NCBI GenBank assembly: GCA_017449265.1
Contig: JAFSJW010000031.1
Coordinates: 1-64,000 of the forward strand
Length of the DNA: 64,000 nucleotides
Direction: 5' to 3'
Source: Treponema sp.
GTDB lineage: Bacteria > Spirochaetota > Spirochaetia > Treponematales > Treponemataceae
A program made the translations under genes and the position numbers. This document shows, piece after piece, positions 42,305 through 50,568 of the stretch (its first letter is position 1; each line of letters opens with the position of its first letter). The notes beneath the pieces were generated by a model. That model saw only the letters and a list, made by a program, of their open reading frames with translations. It did no database searches and was not told where the DNA came from.

Positions 42305-43152
42305 AACAGTCCAAAAAAAAGAACAAGCTTTCTGGCGAAGAGCAGTTCAACGAATACTACGAAGCTCTTTTCGGCGGACGGTGGGAAATTTTGCGCAACT
42401 CTCTCTCAAAAGAAGCTGATTCAAGGAAATACATTGTCAGAGCCGGATGCGAACCTTATTTTCTTGACTCGGCAAGCATTCGGGCAGCAGCAGCCCTTCC
42501 GCTTGCAAACGCCCACAACATACTTGACCTTTGTGCGGCTCCGGGCGGAAAAACACTCGTTCTAGCCTCGCTTATGAACGATGATGCGAATCTTCTCTCA
42601 AACGAACGGTCGTTCGAGCGGAAAATGCGCCTTGACAAAGTTTGCGCCACTTGTCTTCCGCCCAGAATCAAAGAACGAGTCCGTGTCATAAACAAAGACG
42701 GCGCAAAGCTCTGCCTTGCGAATGAAAACGAATCTTTCTTCGACGCAATTCTTCTGGACGCACCATGCTCATCCGAGCGTCATGTGTTCAACGACAGGAA
42801 ATATCTTGACGAATGGTCTCCTTCACGGATAAAAACGCTTGCAATCGCACAGTGGTCGCTTCTGTCGTCAGCCTGGCGTATGTTAAAAGAAGGCGGATTT
42901 CTTCTTTATTCAACATGCGCCTTAAACAAAACAGAAAATGACGATATAATAAGGAAGCTCTTGAAAAAATTCACGGAAGCACGGCTGGTAGAACCGAAAA
43001 TTTCCAACGATATATCGGCTTTCGCCGAAAAACTTCCTGAATATGAAAAAACAGAATTCGGGGCGCATATTCTTCCTGATGCATCGGGCGGCGCAGGTCC
43101 GCTGTATTTTTCTCTCCTGCAAAAACCAGCACAGACAGACGAAAACAAGTAA
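42301..43152 (+). CDS. RsmB/NOP-family RNA 5-methylcytosine methyltransferase
   Basis: 283 residues. Catalytic domain only: DLCAAPGGKTLVLASL (SAM motif), LLDAPCSSERHVFND (Pro-Cys of motif IV), LLYSTCALNKTENDD (Thr-Cys, catalytic Cys of motif VI). It has no NusB-like N-terminal domain, so it is not full RsmB. It methylates C5 of a cytosine in rRNA or tRNA; the target is unknown. Its ATG overlaps the TGA of the glycosidase, so translation is coupled. A terminator follows at 43166. Confidence 0.92.
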   Translation: MKQSKKKNKLSGEEQFNEYYEALFGGRWEILRNSLSKEADSRKYIVRAGCEPYFLDSASIRAAAALPLANAHNILDLCAAPGGKTLVLASLMNDDANLLSNERSFERKMRLDKVCATCLPPRIKERVRVINKDGAKLCLANENESFFDAILLDAPCSSERHVFNDRKYLDEWSPSRIKTLAIAQWSLLSSAWRMLKEGGFLLYSTCALNKTENDDIIRKLLKKFTEARLVEPKISNDISAFAEKLPEYEKTEFGAHILPDASGGAGPLYFSLLQKPAQTDENK

Positions 43153-43165
43153 ATTTATTCTCAGA

Positions 43166-43204
43166 AAATAGTAGACAAATGACTTTTCTTTGTTTACTAT
43201 TTTT
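43166..43204 (+). terminator. Terminator between the methyltransferase and HD-GYP genes
   Basis: A 14-bp stem, AAATAGTAGACAAA / TTTGTTTACTATTT with one G-U pair, a 9-base loop and five T. It lies 14 bases after the methyltransferase stop and 20 before the next ATG. Confidence 0.75.
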
Positions 43205-43224
43205 GCTAGGGACTTTTTGATTTT

Positions 43225-44526
43225 ATGGACGATATACAGAAAGCTGAAAAACTAAAAAAAGTTTTTGAAACAGAAAAATTACTCAATGGAATCAGGGACT
43301 CTGATGTTTTGCTGGAGAGGATTCTTACTGAGGCACGCGCTATTGCCAATGCTGACGCAGGGTCTATTTATGTCATAGAAGACAAGCAGCGCACACCAAA
43401 TTCCATAAGCATAACGGATAAATCAGTTCCTCCTGCATTCCATGACAAAATTCTCAGAATAAAATACGCACAGAACGACACTCAGCTCAAAAAAGCGGCA
43501 TTCAGTCACAAGTCTCCATATGTCTACTTCACCATACCAATAGCAAAGACATCAATCTCAGGATATGTCGCCTGTACTGGCGAAATCGTGAACATTCCCG
43601 ACGCATACAACATTCCGGAGGAAAGTCCGTTCAAGTTCAATAACAGCACTGACATATCCACTGGCTATGTCACCACATCGGTTCTCACAATTCCGCTCAT
43701 AACGAACACAAGCCAGATTCTCGGCGTGCTGCAAATTATAAACGCCAAGGACGAAAACGGAAATGTAGTTTCTTTCTCAGACGACTCCATCGACTTCATC
43801 AGGCAGTTTGCCGCAAGTGCAACGCAGACGCTTGAGCACACCTACCTGATTAACAACATGATCCGAAGGATGCAGCGCATGGCGGAATTCCGAGACCCCA
43901 AGGAAACTGGAACTCATGTTGAGCGCGTGTCAGATTTTTCAATTGAGATTTACGATCAGTGGGCAGAGAACAAATCTATTCCAAAGTCGGAGCGACTGAA
44001 ATTCCGGGACACGCTCAAAATCGCCGCAAAATGCCATGACCTCGGAAAAGTCGGAATATCAGACACAATTCTGAAAGCACCCCGGCTTTTTACCGTAAGC
44101 GAACGCTCCATAATGCAAGGTCACACTTGCATAGGCGCAAAGCTCTTCACTCCCCCGGAATCGGACCTAGACGAAATGTCCCGCGATGTTGCGCTTCACC
44201 ATCACGAATGGTGGGACGGAAATGACAGGGGCTATCCAGGGGCAATTGATTTTGAAAAATACCAGATTGGCGAGCCTATGACCGTTTCGCGCCCGCTCAA
44301 AGGCGAAGAGATTCCGCTTGCCGCAAGGATTGTTGCAATCGCAGATGTTTTTGACGCGCTGTGCCACAGGCGCGTCTACAAGGAAGCATGGTCAATCGAT
44401 GACGCTTTCGTTGAGATTCAGAATTTGTCCGGAAAGCAGTTTGACCCGGAGCTTGTGCTTGCGTTCGTTCAGGTACGAAATAGAATCATATCTATCAACA
44501 CGGCCTACGAAAAAATGGAGATGTAA
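43225..44526 (+). CDS. GAF - HD-GYP phosphodiesterase
   Basis: 433 residues. A GAF-type sensor domain (about 20-205; ARAIANADAGSIYVIEDKQR to ASATQTLEHTY) precedes an HD-GYP domain (about 225-410) with HVERVS, the metal-binding AKCHDLGKVGISDTIL, QGHTCIGAKLF and HHHEWWDGNDRGYPGA. HD-GYP enzymes hydrolyse cyclic di-GMP. The GYP motif is separated from DG by three residues (NDR) instead of the usual one, a 2-residue insertion. All His and Asp ligands I can place are kept, so activity is likely. It acts in the cytoplasm; there is no membrane segment. Confidence 0.92.
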   Translation: MDDIQKAEKLKKVFETEKLLNGIRDSDVLLERILTEARAIANADAGSIYVIEDKQRTPNSISITDKSVPPAFHDKILRIKYAQNDTQLKKAAFSHKSPYVYFTIPIAKTSISGYVACTGEIVNIPDAYNIPEESPFKFNNSTDISTGYVTTSVLTIPLITNTSQILGVLQIINAKDENGNVVSFSDDSIDFIRQFAASATQTLEHTYLINNMIRRMQRMAEFRDPKETGTHVERVSDFSIEIYDQWAENKSIPKSERLKFRDTLKIAAKCHDLGKVGISDTILKAPRLFTVSERSIMQGHTCIGAKLFTPPESDLDEMSRDVALHHHEWWDGNDRGYPGAIDFEKYQIGEPMTVSRPLKGEEIPLAARIVAIADVFDALCHRRVYKEAWSIDDAFVEIQNLSGKQFDPELVLAFVQVRNRIISINTAYEKMEM

Positions 44527-44540
44527 GCTCAGATTTGAGT

Positions 44541-45017
44541 TCAGCGCGGAAAGAGTACGGAACGGCTCTCAACCTCGCGCTCAAAGCTACGCTGGAATTT
44601 TCCGAATTCTTTTTCGCCGTAATATGTTTTCTTATTTTTTGAACCAAAGCCAATCTCGGAAAGATTCATGTTAAAATTGCGTTCCATGAGTTTGTCCTGA
44701 ATATTATACTTTGTAAAAACAAAGCCCCTGTCATTCATAGCACAGATATTTTTCTGAACAAGCCTCGATGCAAAAAGAATATCTTTTGTGATTACAATGT
44801 CGTTCTGCCCTGCCCCGTCAAAAATGAGGTTATCGGCGGCATCTTTTCCGTTTCCGCACACAATCATCCGACAAAAAGCAGACTCCTCCTGGGAAATGAT
44901 TTCTTTGTTCGCCACAAAAGAAACCTCGAACTCATATCTTACCGCGCTTTTGATTATATGCTCGCGCACTTGCTTCGGACAAGAATCCGCATCAACCCAA
45001 ACCTTAAAACCAAGCAC
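44541..45017 (-). CDS. YaiI/YqxD family protein (DUF188)
   Basis: 158 residues. Opening KVWVDADSCPKQVREHIIKS, then FVANKEI, and DIVITKDILFASRLVQKN with FTKYNIQDKLMERNFN complete the UPF0178 pattern. The fold is NYN/PIN-like with a cluster of Asp, so a nuclease role is plausible, but no activity is established. It ends the infC-rpmI-rplT-zapB-zapA run, starting 2 bases after the zapA stop. Confidence 0.9.
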   Translation of the reverse strand: MLGFKVWVDADSCPKQVREHIIKSAVRYEFEVSFVANKEIISQEESAFCRMIVCGNGKDAADNLIFDGAGQNDIVITKDILFASRLVQKNICAMNDRGFVFTKYNIQDKLMERNFNMNLSEIGFGSKNKKTYYGEKEFGKFQRSFEREVESRSVLFPR

Positions 45018-45019
45018 GA

Positions 45020-45316
45020 CTACAATACCGAATCAATTTTTTGAATCATATCAAGAGTCAGCTTCTCTACTTTGTCATTGAGCGACTTGAAATCTATCTT
45101 TGCCGAATCTTCGCCATTCTTCGTTCTGAAAAGCTCATCGCTTATCATAATTCCAGCAAGTATCGCAATTTGAAGAGGGTTTGAAAGCGTTCCGCTCTGT
45201 TGTATTTGCGAAGTGAAACGCTCATAGTATTTTAGAAGTTTTTCCAAATAATCATCGTCTTCATCCGCTTTCAATGCGAATGAAGTACCGAGCAAATCAA
45301 TTTGCAATGCTCCCAT
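45020..45316 (-). CDS. zapA: Cell-division protein ZapA
   Basis: 98 residues. The N-terminal ZapA core reads LQIDLLGTSFALKADEDDDYLEKLLKYYERF, and the C-terminal helix forms the dimer coiled coil (ISDELFRTKNGEDSAKIDFK). It bundles FtsZ filaments. It starts 2 bases after the ZapB-like gene stop, as is common for these partners. Confidence 0.88.
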   Translation of the reverse strand: MGALQIDLLGTSFALKADEDDDYLEKLLKYYERFTSQIQQSGTLSNPLQIAILAGIMISDELFRTKNGEDSAKIDFKSLNDKVEKLTLDMIQKIDSVL

Positions 45317-45318
45317 AT

Positions 45319-45906
45319 TTAGAAAATATCAAATGGATTTGTATTTATTGCATCGCCCTGCTGCTCAGGGGCATTTTCTGACAGAGCTTCCCCCGCAGAA
45401 ATCTTCTCGAACTGACCGCCAAGCTCTTCGCTAGAAGCCTCCTGACTGTCGGAGAACAAATCATTCTGTCCTGATGCATTTTCTTCAGGCTGAAGCTGAG
45501 TCTGCTCCCCGCTATTAGAAGGAAGCGATTCCTGCGCTTGTACAGCAGGCTGTTCTGCGGTCTGATTCTGAGACTCAGCCGCAGTATTTTCTTCAGACGG
45601 AGGGACATCCGTGCCAGTATCTCCAGCGACAGGGGCTTCCTGTCCAGCATCTGAGTTTGTTTCTGAGATATCGACAATGGAATTCTCTATCTCAGAAAGT
45701 TTACTCAGCGCGCTGAGAATACCAGCCTCGATCTTGTTCTGATCAGATTCAAACGATGAAAATTGCTCCGTTTTGACAGACAATGCATTTGTGAGCTCTG
45801 CGCATTTGCTACGCAAAGCATCATTCTCCGCCTTAAGCTGTTCGATTTTCTGAACAGCATTCTCAACCTTTCTTTCCAACAACAAAACTTGATCGAGTGT
45901 TACCAT
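45319..45906 (-). CDS. ZapB-like coiled-coil protein with long acidic disordered tail
   Basis: 195 residues. The first 75 form a coiled coil (LLLERKVENAVQKIEQLKAE, NDALRSKCAELTNALSVKT) like ZapB. The rest is low complexity, rich in Glu, Gln, Ser and Ala (QAQESLPSNSGEQTQLQPEE, SDSQEASSEELGGQFEKIS) and ends in TNPFDIF. The coiled coil plus the zapA neighbour suggests a divisome protein. The long tail is unusual for the family. ZapB proper is about 80 residues. Confidence 0.75.
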   Translation of the reverse strand: MVTLDQVLLLERKVENAVQKIEQLKAENDALRSKCAELTNALSVKTEQFSSFESDQNKIEAGILSALSKLSEIENSIVDISETNSDAGQEAPVAGDTGTDVPPSEENTAAESQNQTAEQPAVQAQESLPSNSGEQTQLQPEENASGQNDLFSDSQEASSEELGGQFEKISAGEALSENAPEQQGDAINTNPFDIF

Positions 45907-45909
45907 AAT

Positions 45910-46269
45910 TTATGCCCCAAGTGCTTTTTTTGCAGTTTCTACAACAGCTTTGAATGCTGCTGGATCTTCAACAGCAAGGTTTGACAAAGCCTTGCGATTC
46001 AATGTTACGCCTGCTTTTGCAAGACCATTGATAAAGCGTGAGTATGTAAGACCTTCCTCACGAACTGCCGCGTTGATACGGGCAATCCAAAGCTGGCGGA
46101 AGTCGCCTTTTCTGTCACGGCGGTCAACATAAGCATGTGAAAGAGCCTTTACAACAGCGTCTTTTGAAGCCTTGTAGTTTGTTCCACGGCGTCCAGTGAA
46201 TCCGCTCGCGAGCTTGAGAATCTTTGCGCGGCGGTTGTTTCTTTTTGTACCATCTATTGCTCTAGACAT
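45910..46269 (-). CDS. rplT: Ribosomal protein bL20
   Basis: 119 residues. Motifs of bL20: [59 protein letters not shown]. It binds 23S rRNA early in large-subunit assembly. It lies in the conserved infC-rpmI-rplT order. Confidence 0.98.
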   Translation of the reverse strand: MSRAIDGTKRNNRRAKILKLASGFTGRRGTNYKASKDAVVKALSHAYVDRRDRKGDFRQLWIARINAAVREEGLTYSRFINGLAKAGVTLNRKALSNLAVEDPAAFKAVVETAKKALGA

Positions 46270-46286
46270 TGTTTTCTCCTACAAAA

Positions 46287-46487
46287 TTAACCGTATGGAA
46301 GCTGCTGCTTGCGGATTCTTGCTGCAGAATCTTCTGAAAGAATTCCTGCCCCACGAAGGTGCATCTTTCTTTTTGCTGATTTCTTCGTCAAGATATGGCG
46401 AAGATTCATCTTCTTGTACTTAACTTTTCCAGTTCCAGTAAGCGAGAAACGCTTTGCTGAAGCTTTCTTTGTCTTCATCTTAGGCAT
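46287..46487 (-). CDS. rpmI: Ribosomal protein bL35
   Basis: 66 residues. Opening [20 protein letters not shown] and a C-terminal [15 protein letters not shown] are the bL35 signature. It sits between infC and rplT. Confidence 0.98.
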   Translation of the reverse strand: MPKMKTKKASAKRFSLTGTGKVKYKKMNLRHILTKKSAKRKMHLRGAGILSEDSAARIRKQQLPYG

Positions 46488-46516
46488 TCTTTTTACCTCA
46501 TTGTCCTAAATCTGGC

Positions 46517-47038
46517 CTACTTTACCTTTGAATTCAAAGTCATGGACATAAACCTGCCCTCCATTGCGGCTGGTTTTTCCACGGCATATGAATTTTCAGT
46601 AAGCCGCTTCAATACTTCGTTCAGTACATCATAACCGAGTTCAGTATGTGCAAGTTCACGCCCCCTGAAACGGATTGTGACCTTGACCTTATCGCCCTCG
46701 TCCAAGAATTCCTGAACATGCTTTGCTTTCGTGTCGAGATCGCCAGAACCGATTTTCGGCTGCATACGAATCTCTTTTATCTTCAAAGCTTTTTGGTTCT
46801 TGCGGGAATCACGGAGTCTTTTTTCCTGCTCGAACTTGTATTTACCATAATTTAAAATTTTACAAACTGGCGGATTTGCCGTTGGCGAAACCTCTACGAG
46901 ATCCAAATCCCTTTCCCGGGCCAGCTTAAGGGCCTCAGCAGCAGACATTATGCCCGACTCTCCGCCCTCCTCATCAACAAGCCTGATTTCGCGCACTCGA
47001 ATCTGCTCATTTATGCGCAAACCTTTTGAATCAGCCAA
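46517..47038 (-). CDS. infC: Translation initiation factor IF-3
   Basis: 173 residues from the TTG at 47038 (then [20 protein letters not shown]). No ATG lies near the conserved start; a Shine-Dalgarno GAGGAGG (47043-47049) is 4 bases upstream, and a second TTG at 47041 is an alternative. The N-terminal domain, linker and C-terminal domain ([39 protein letters not shown]) are complete. IF-3 checks start codons, and in E. coli infC uses a rare AUU start for self-control, so a TTG start here fits the same logic. It leads the infC-rpmI-rplT-zapB-zapA-yaiI run. Confidence 0.95.
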   Translation of the reverse strand: MADSKGLRINEQIRVREIRLVDEEGGESGIMSAAEALKLARERDLDLVEVSPTANPPVCKILNYGKYKFEQEKRLRDSRKNQKALKIKEIRMQPKIGSGDLDTKAKHVQEFLDEGDKVKVTIRFRGRELAHTELGYDVLNEVLKRLTENSYAVEKPAAMEGRFMSMTLNSKVK

Positions 47039-47230
47039 CAATCCTCCTCGTGTTTGTAAAAACACTACTGAAAAACATTCTTTAAGTTTATATGAAAACC
47101 CGCCGCTTTGTCTAGCGTTTTCGCTTTTTTCAGAGAAAAAACACAATTTTTTCAAATTGATTTTTTAAATTTATAGACATAAAAATAAAAAATCAATATA
47201 CTTAAAAAATATCTTGTTAAGAGGTTATTA

Positions 47231-47425
47231 ATGATTTTCCCTTTGGAACAATTAGTAAGCTTCAATGGAAACATTTACGAAGCAACAGCGGCAGCTTCAA
47301 GGAGAGCCTATCAGCTTGCCGTAATCAAGGATTCTGAGGTAGAGGAAAACTTGGGAAAGGTTGTTTCCCTTGCCGCAAGGCAGCTTTTCACATCTCAGAT
47401 TCAATACAGAATCGAAGATAAATAA
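47231..47425 (+). CDS. rpoZ: RNA polymerase omega subunit-like protein
   Basis: 64 residues. MIFPLEQLVSFNGNIYEATA, ASRRAYQLAVIK and VSLAARQLFTSQIQYRIEDK match the core of omega (R-x-A-R-Q after A-R-R). It is short, as in other spirochaetes, and lacks the C-terminal tail of the E. coli protein. Omega stabilises the beta-prime subunit. AAGAGG gives a ribosome-binding site. It is divergent from infC. Confidence 0.75.
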   Translation: MIFPLEQLVSFNGNIYEATAAASRRAYQLAVIKDSEVEENLGKVVSLAARQLFTSQIQYRIEDK

Positions 47426-47496
47426 GTCACCTTGACTAAACGCTTGCTTTTAACAATAATAAAGCGGCTACACTTAAAATATTAGGAGCGCATACT

Positions 47497-47586
47497 ATGC
47501 CTTGTGGTAAGAAGAGAAAACGCCAGAAGATGGCGACTCATAAGCGTAAGAAGATGCTTAGACGCAACAGACATAAGAGCAAGTAA
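47497..47586 (+). CDS. 29-residue basic protein, mS38/AURKAIP1-COX24 type
   Basis: The peptide is MPCGKKRKRQKMATHKRKKM then LRRNRHKSK. More than half the residues are Lys or Arg. The core GKKRKRQKM-THKRKKMLRRNRHK is the AURKAIP1/COX24 domain, known as mitochondrial small-subunit protein mS38 and found as short proteins in Bacteroidota and spirochaetes. It is probably a ribosomal-subunit protein. TAGGAG at 47483-47488 is a good ribosome-binding site and a strong terminator follows. Confidence 0.85.
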   Translation: MPCGKKRKRQKMATHKRKKMLRRNRHKSK

Positions 47587-47614
47587 TCTGTCAGATTCAG
47601 CTTTTTGTCAATAA

Positions 47615-47650
47615 GACCGCGAAAGTTTTGAAACTGCGCGGTCTTTTTTT
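47615..47650 (+). terminator. Terminator after the small mS38-like gene
   Basis: GACCGCG (47615-47621) / CGCGGTC (47637-47643), then seven T. The loop is 15 bases and can pair further. Confidence 0.88.
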
Positions 47651-47699
47651 ATACTTTTTTTTCGGGGAAGCCTAGGGGTTCTCATAAAAGAGGCATGAT

Positions 47700-47775
47700 A
47701 AAATTACATTGATGTAATTTTGCATGTGCATATTTTGCCGTTGGCAAAACATGCGATTTCGTGCCTCCTGCACGA
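47700..47775. repeat. Run of three short hairpins upstream of dxs
   Basis: AAAATTACAT-TG-ATGTAATTTT (47700-47721), TTTTGCC-GTT-GGCAAAA (47733-47749, inside an outer GCATG/CATGC pair), and TCGTGC-CTCCT-GCACGA (47759-47775). They leave about 20 bases before the dxs ribosome-binding site AGGAG. No long T-runs follow, so they are not ordinary terminators. Confidence 0.65.
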
Positions 47776-47806
47776 CCGCTAACGCGGAGCTTATAAGGAG
47801 ACAGAA

Positions 47807-49717
47807 ATGTTTCTTCCAAAAATTCATTCGCCAGATGACCTAAAAAAAATCTCCGAAAAAAATCTTCCTGCCCTTTGCGACGAAATCAGAAAAAAAATAA
47901 TCGGTACTGTGGCAAAAAACGGCGGACATCTTGCGAGCAATCTTGGTGTCGTTGAGCTTACGATTGCGCTGCACAGAGTTTTTGACAGCCCCAAGGATGC
48001 AATAATTTTTGATGTCAGCCACCAGTGCTACACACATAAGCTGCTTACAGGAAGATACGAAAAATTCGGCACTCTCAGGAAAGAAAGCGGAATCTCAGGA
48101 TTCACCAAGAAAAATGAAAGCGAGCATGATTTTTTCGACAACGGACACGCTTCCACATCGATTTCGCAAGGTCTTGGCCTTTTGGAAGCATGGAGCCTTA
48201 CCGGACAGTCCGACAGGAAAGTTGTGGTTGTAATCGGTGACGGCGCGCTGACCGGAGGTCTTGCGTTCGAGGGACTTAGCCATGCAGGTCAGCTTTCAAA
48301 AAACCTGATAATCGTCCTGAATGACAACCAGATGTCAATTTCACCGAACACAGGCTCCATATCGCGCTACTTAAGCTCGCTGTCAATGACGCGCTTCTAC
48401 CAGAAATTCCGCTATACGGTGGATAATTTCGTTGAAAAAATACCGAATTCAAAGAATCACATAGGAAAAATAATTTTCAGGCTTAAACGAGGTCTGAAAG
48501 GACTTGTCATACGGGAAAACTTGTTCGTTGACCTCGGCCTTGAGTATGTGGGACCTCTTGACGGCCATGACATAAGGCAGCTTGAGGAAACTTTCCGCCG
48601 CGTAAGGAAAATACCGAAACCTGTCGTCGTTCATATAATGACAAAAAAAGGCAAAGGCTACAGTCCTGCGGAAAACGAGCCTTCGATTTTTCATGGGGTG
48701 GGTCCATTCCAAATTTCAAACGGTGTAATGGAGAAATTCGACGCTACAAGCTTTACCGAAGCGTTCTCCCGGAAAATGATTGAGATTGGAGAAAAAGAAC
48801 CGCTTGTAGCTGGCATTACTGCGGCAATGGCAAAAGGAACAGGGCTTGACTCATTCTCAAGGCGATTCCCAGAAAGATTCTACGATGTAGGAATCGCAGA
48901 GGAACATGCCGTCACATTCGCATCAGGTCTTGCCACAGGCGGAATGATTCCCGTAGTAGCCATTTACTCCACTTTCATCCAGCGTTCAATTGACCAGATT
49001 ATCCACGATGTGTGCATTCCGAAACTTCATTGCATATTCGTCCTTGACAGGAGCGGAGCCGTACCTGGCGACGGAGAGACGCATCAGGGAGTATTCGACA
49101 TAGCCCTTTTGCGATGCGTCCCGAACATAGAGCTTTTGTCGCCCGTGAGCCAGAACGATTTGAGCCTCTGCCTTGATTATGCGCTTACGGCAAAGAATCC
49201 TGTCGCGCTCAGATACCCAAAGACCGCCTGTCCGTCAGAACTTCCGTCTTTCAGCAGAAAAATCGAAAAAGGACGCGGCATTCTTGTAAAGGCAGACGAG
49301 TTCGCGCCCAACCTTAGCGTCCAGTTCGACACCGACGGAGAAAATGCGGGCAGTTTCAAAAAAGTTCTTTATGTAACAACAGGCGGACTTTTTAGTGAAG
49401 TTCTAAAAGCCGCGCGCGTAAACCTTTCTTCTGGAATCTACACGGATATTTATTCGCTGCGGTTTTTGAAGCCCTTGGACGAAAAATATTTTTCAGCCCT
49501 TGCCAAAAACTACGACAAAATAATTTTCGTGGAAGACGGCGTTGCCAGAGGCGGAATCAGCGAGTACCTGCAGAATGTGCTTCTTTCAGAAGGAATCACG
49601 AACACTACCTCAAAGGCTTTCCCGGACACATTCCTTCCGCACGGGACGCGTGAAGAAATTCTCGATGCGGCGGGGCTTTCGTTTGAAAACATAGCTGTAG
49701 GCAAGGATGACTTATGA
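47807..49717 (+). CDS. dxs: 1-deoxy-D-xylulose-5-phosphate synthase
   Basis: 636 residues. It condenses pyruvate with glyceraldehyde 3-phosphate, using thiamine diphosphate, to start isoprenoid synthesis. Motifs: NGGHLASNLGVVELTIALHR, the thiamine-binding VVVIGDGALTGGLAFEGLSH to LNDNQMSISPNTG, and the transketolase central domain with GIAEEHAVTFASGLA and DRSGAVPGDGETHQGVFDIA. It begins with TAAGGAG. Its TGA overlaps the folP ATG (ATGA). Confidence 0.97.
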   Translation: MFLPKIHSPDDLKKISEKNLPALCDEIRKKIIGTVAKNGGHLASNLGVVELTIALHRVFDSPKDAIIFDVSHQCYTHKLLTGRYEKFGTLRKESGISGFTKKNESEHDFFDNGHASTSISQGLGLLEAWSLTGQSDRKVVVVIGDGALTGGLAFEGLSHAGQLSKNLIIVLNDNQMSISPNTGSISRYLSSLSMTRFYQKFRYTVDNFVEKIPNSKNHIGKIIFRLKRGLKGLVIRENLFVDLGLEYVGPLDGHDIRQLEETFRRVRKIPKPVVVHIMTKKGKGYSPAENEPSIFHGVGPFQISNGVMEKFDATSFTEAFSRKMIEIGEKEPLVAGITAAMAKGTGLDSFSRRFPERFYDVGIAEEHAVTFASGLATGGMIPVVAIYSTFIQRSIDQIIHDVCIPKLHCIFVLDRSGAVPGDGETHQGVFDIALLRCVPNIELLSPVSQNDLSLCLDYALTAKNPVALRYPKTACPSELPSFSRKIEKGRGILVKADEFAPNLSVQFDTDGENAGSFKKVLYVTTGGLFSEVLKAARVNLSSGIYTDIYSLRFLKPLDEKYFSALAKNYDKIIFVEDGVARGGISEYLQNVLLSEGITNTTSKAFPDTFLPHGTREEILDAAGLSFENIAVGKDDL

Positions 49718-50535
49718 AGACAATGAATCTTTCAGGAAGAACAATCACGACTGACAAGCCTGCGTTCGTAATGGGAATACTGAACGCAACCCCGGACTCA
49801 TTCTGGAGCGGAAGCAGGGGCGGTCTTGACCGCGCTATGACCATGATTGAGCAGGGAGCAGATATAATCGACATAGGCGGAGAATCAACCCGTCCCGGAA
49901 GTGATTATGTGAGCGAAGAAGAGGAAATCAGCCGAATCGTTCCGGTCATAAAGGCAATCAGGAAGGAAAGCGACATACCGATTTCAGTTGACACGCGGAA
50001 ATCAGCCGTAATGAAAGCCGCCTTTGAGGAAGGGGCCGACATTCTGAACGACATCTCTGCCCTTGAGGACGACGAGAACATGGCTTCGTTCTGCGCAAAG
50101 GAGAATCTTCCAGTAATCCTTATGCACAAACGAGGAACTCCTGGCACAATGCAGTTACAAACATCGTATCCAGATATTTTTTCCGAAATAAGCGAATATT
50201 TGCAAAATCGGTGCGATTATGCCTTAAAATACAAGATAAAAAAGGATAGAATATGGATTGACCCTGGAATCGGATTCGGAAAGAACGCGGAGGGAAACTT
50301 CAAGCTCATAAAAGACTGCGGAAAGCTCTGTGGCGGGCAATATCCGGTTCTTATGGCATTGTCCAGAAAATCCTGTATTGGACAAGTTACAGGAAAGGAT
50401 GCAAGCGGAAGACTTGCGGGAACGATAGCCGCAGACCTTATGGCGGTCATTGGCGGAGCCTCGATGATTCGGGTGCATGATGTCGCCGAGGCCGTAGATT
50501 CGCTGAAAGTATACGAACGGATAAAAAATTCGTAA
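49714..50535 (+). CDS. folP: Dihydropteroate synthase
   Basis: 273 residues. It joins p-aminobenzoate to dihydropterin pyrophosphate in folate synthesis. TIM-barrel motifs: FVMGILNATPDSFW, IIDIGGESTRPGSDYV, PISVDTRKSAVMKAA, LNDISAL, VILMHKRGTPGTMQ, DRIWIDPGIGFGKNAEGN, and the last IRVHDVAEAVDSLKVYERI. It is translationally coupled to dxs. Confidence 0.97.
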   Translation: MKTMNLSGRTITTDKPAFVMGILNATPDSFWSGSRGGLDRAMTMIEQGADIIDIGGESTRPGSDYVSEEEEISRIVPVIKAIRKESDIPISVDTRKSAVMKAAFEEGADILNDISALEDDENMASFCAKENLPVILMHKRGTPGTMQLQTSYPDIFSEISEYLQNRCDYALKYKIKKDRIWIDPGIGFGKNAEGNFKLIKDCGKLCGGQYPVLMALSRKSCIGQVTGKDASGRLAGTIAADLMAVIGGASMIRVHDVAEAVDSLKVYERIKNS

Positions 50536-50568
50536 CCTGCCTGAACGCAGGCAGAAGGAAATAGGAAA

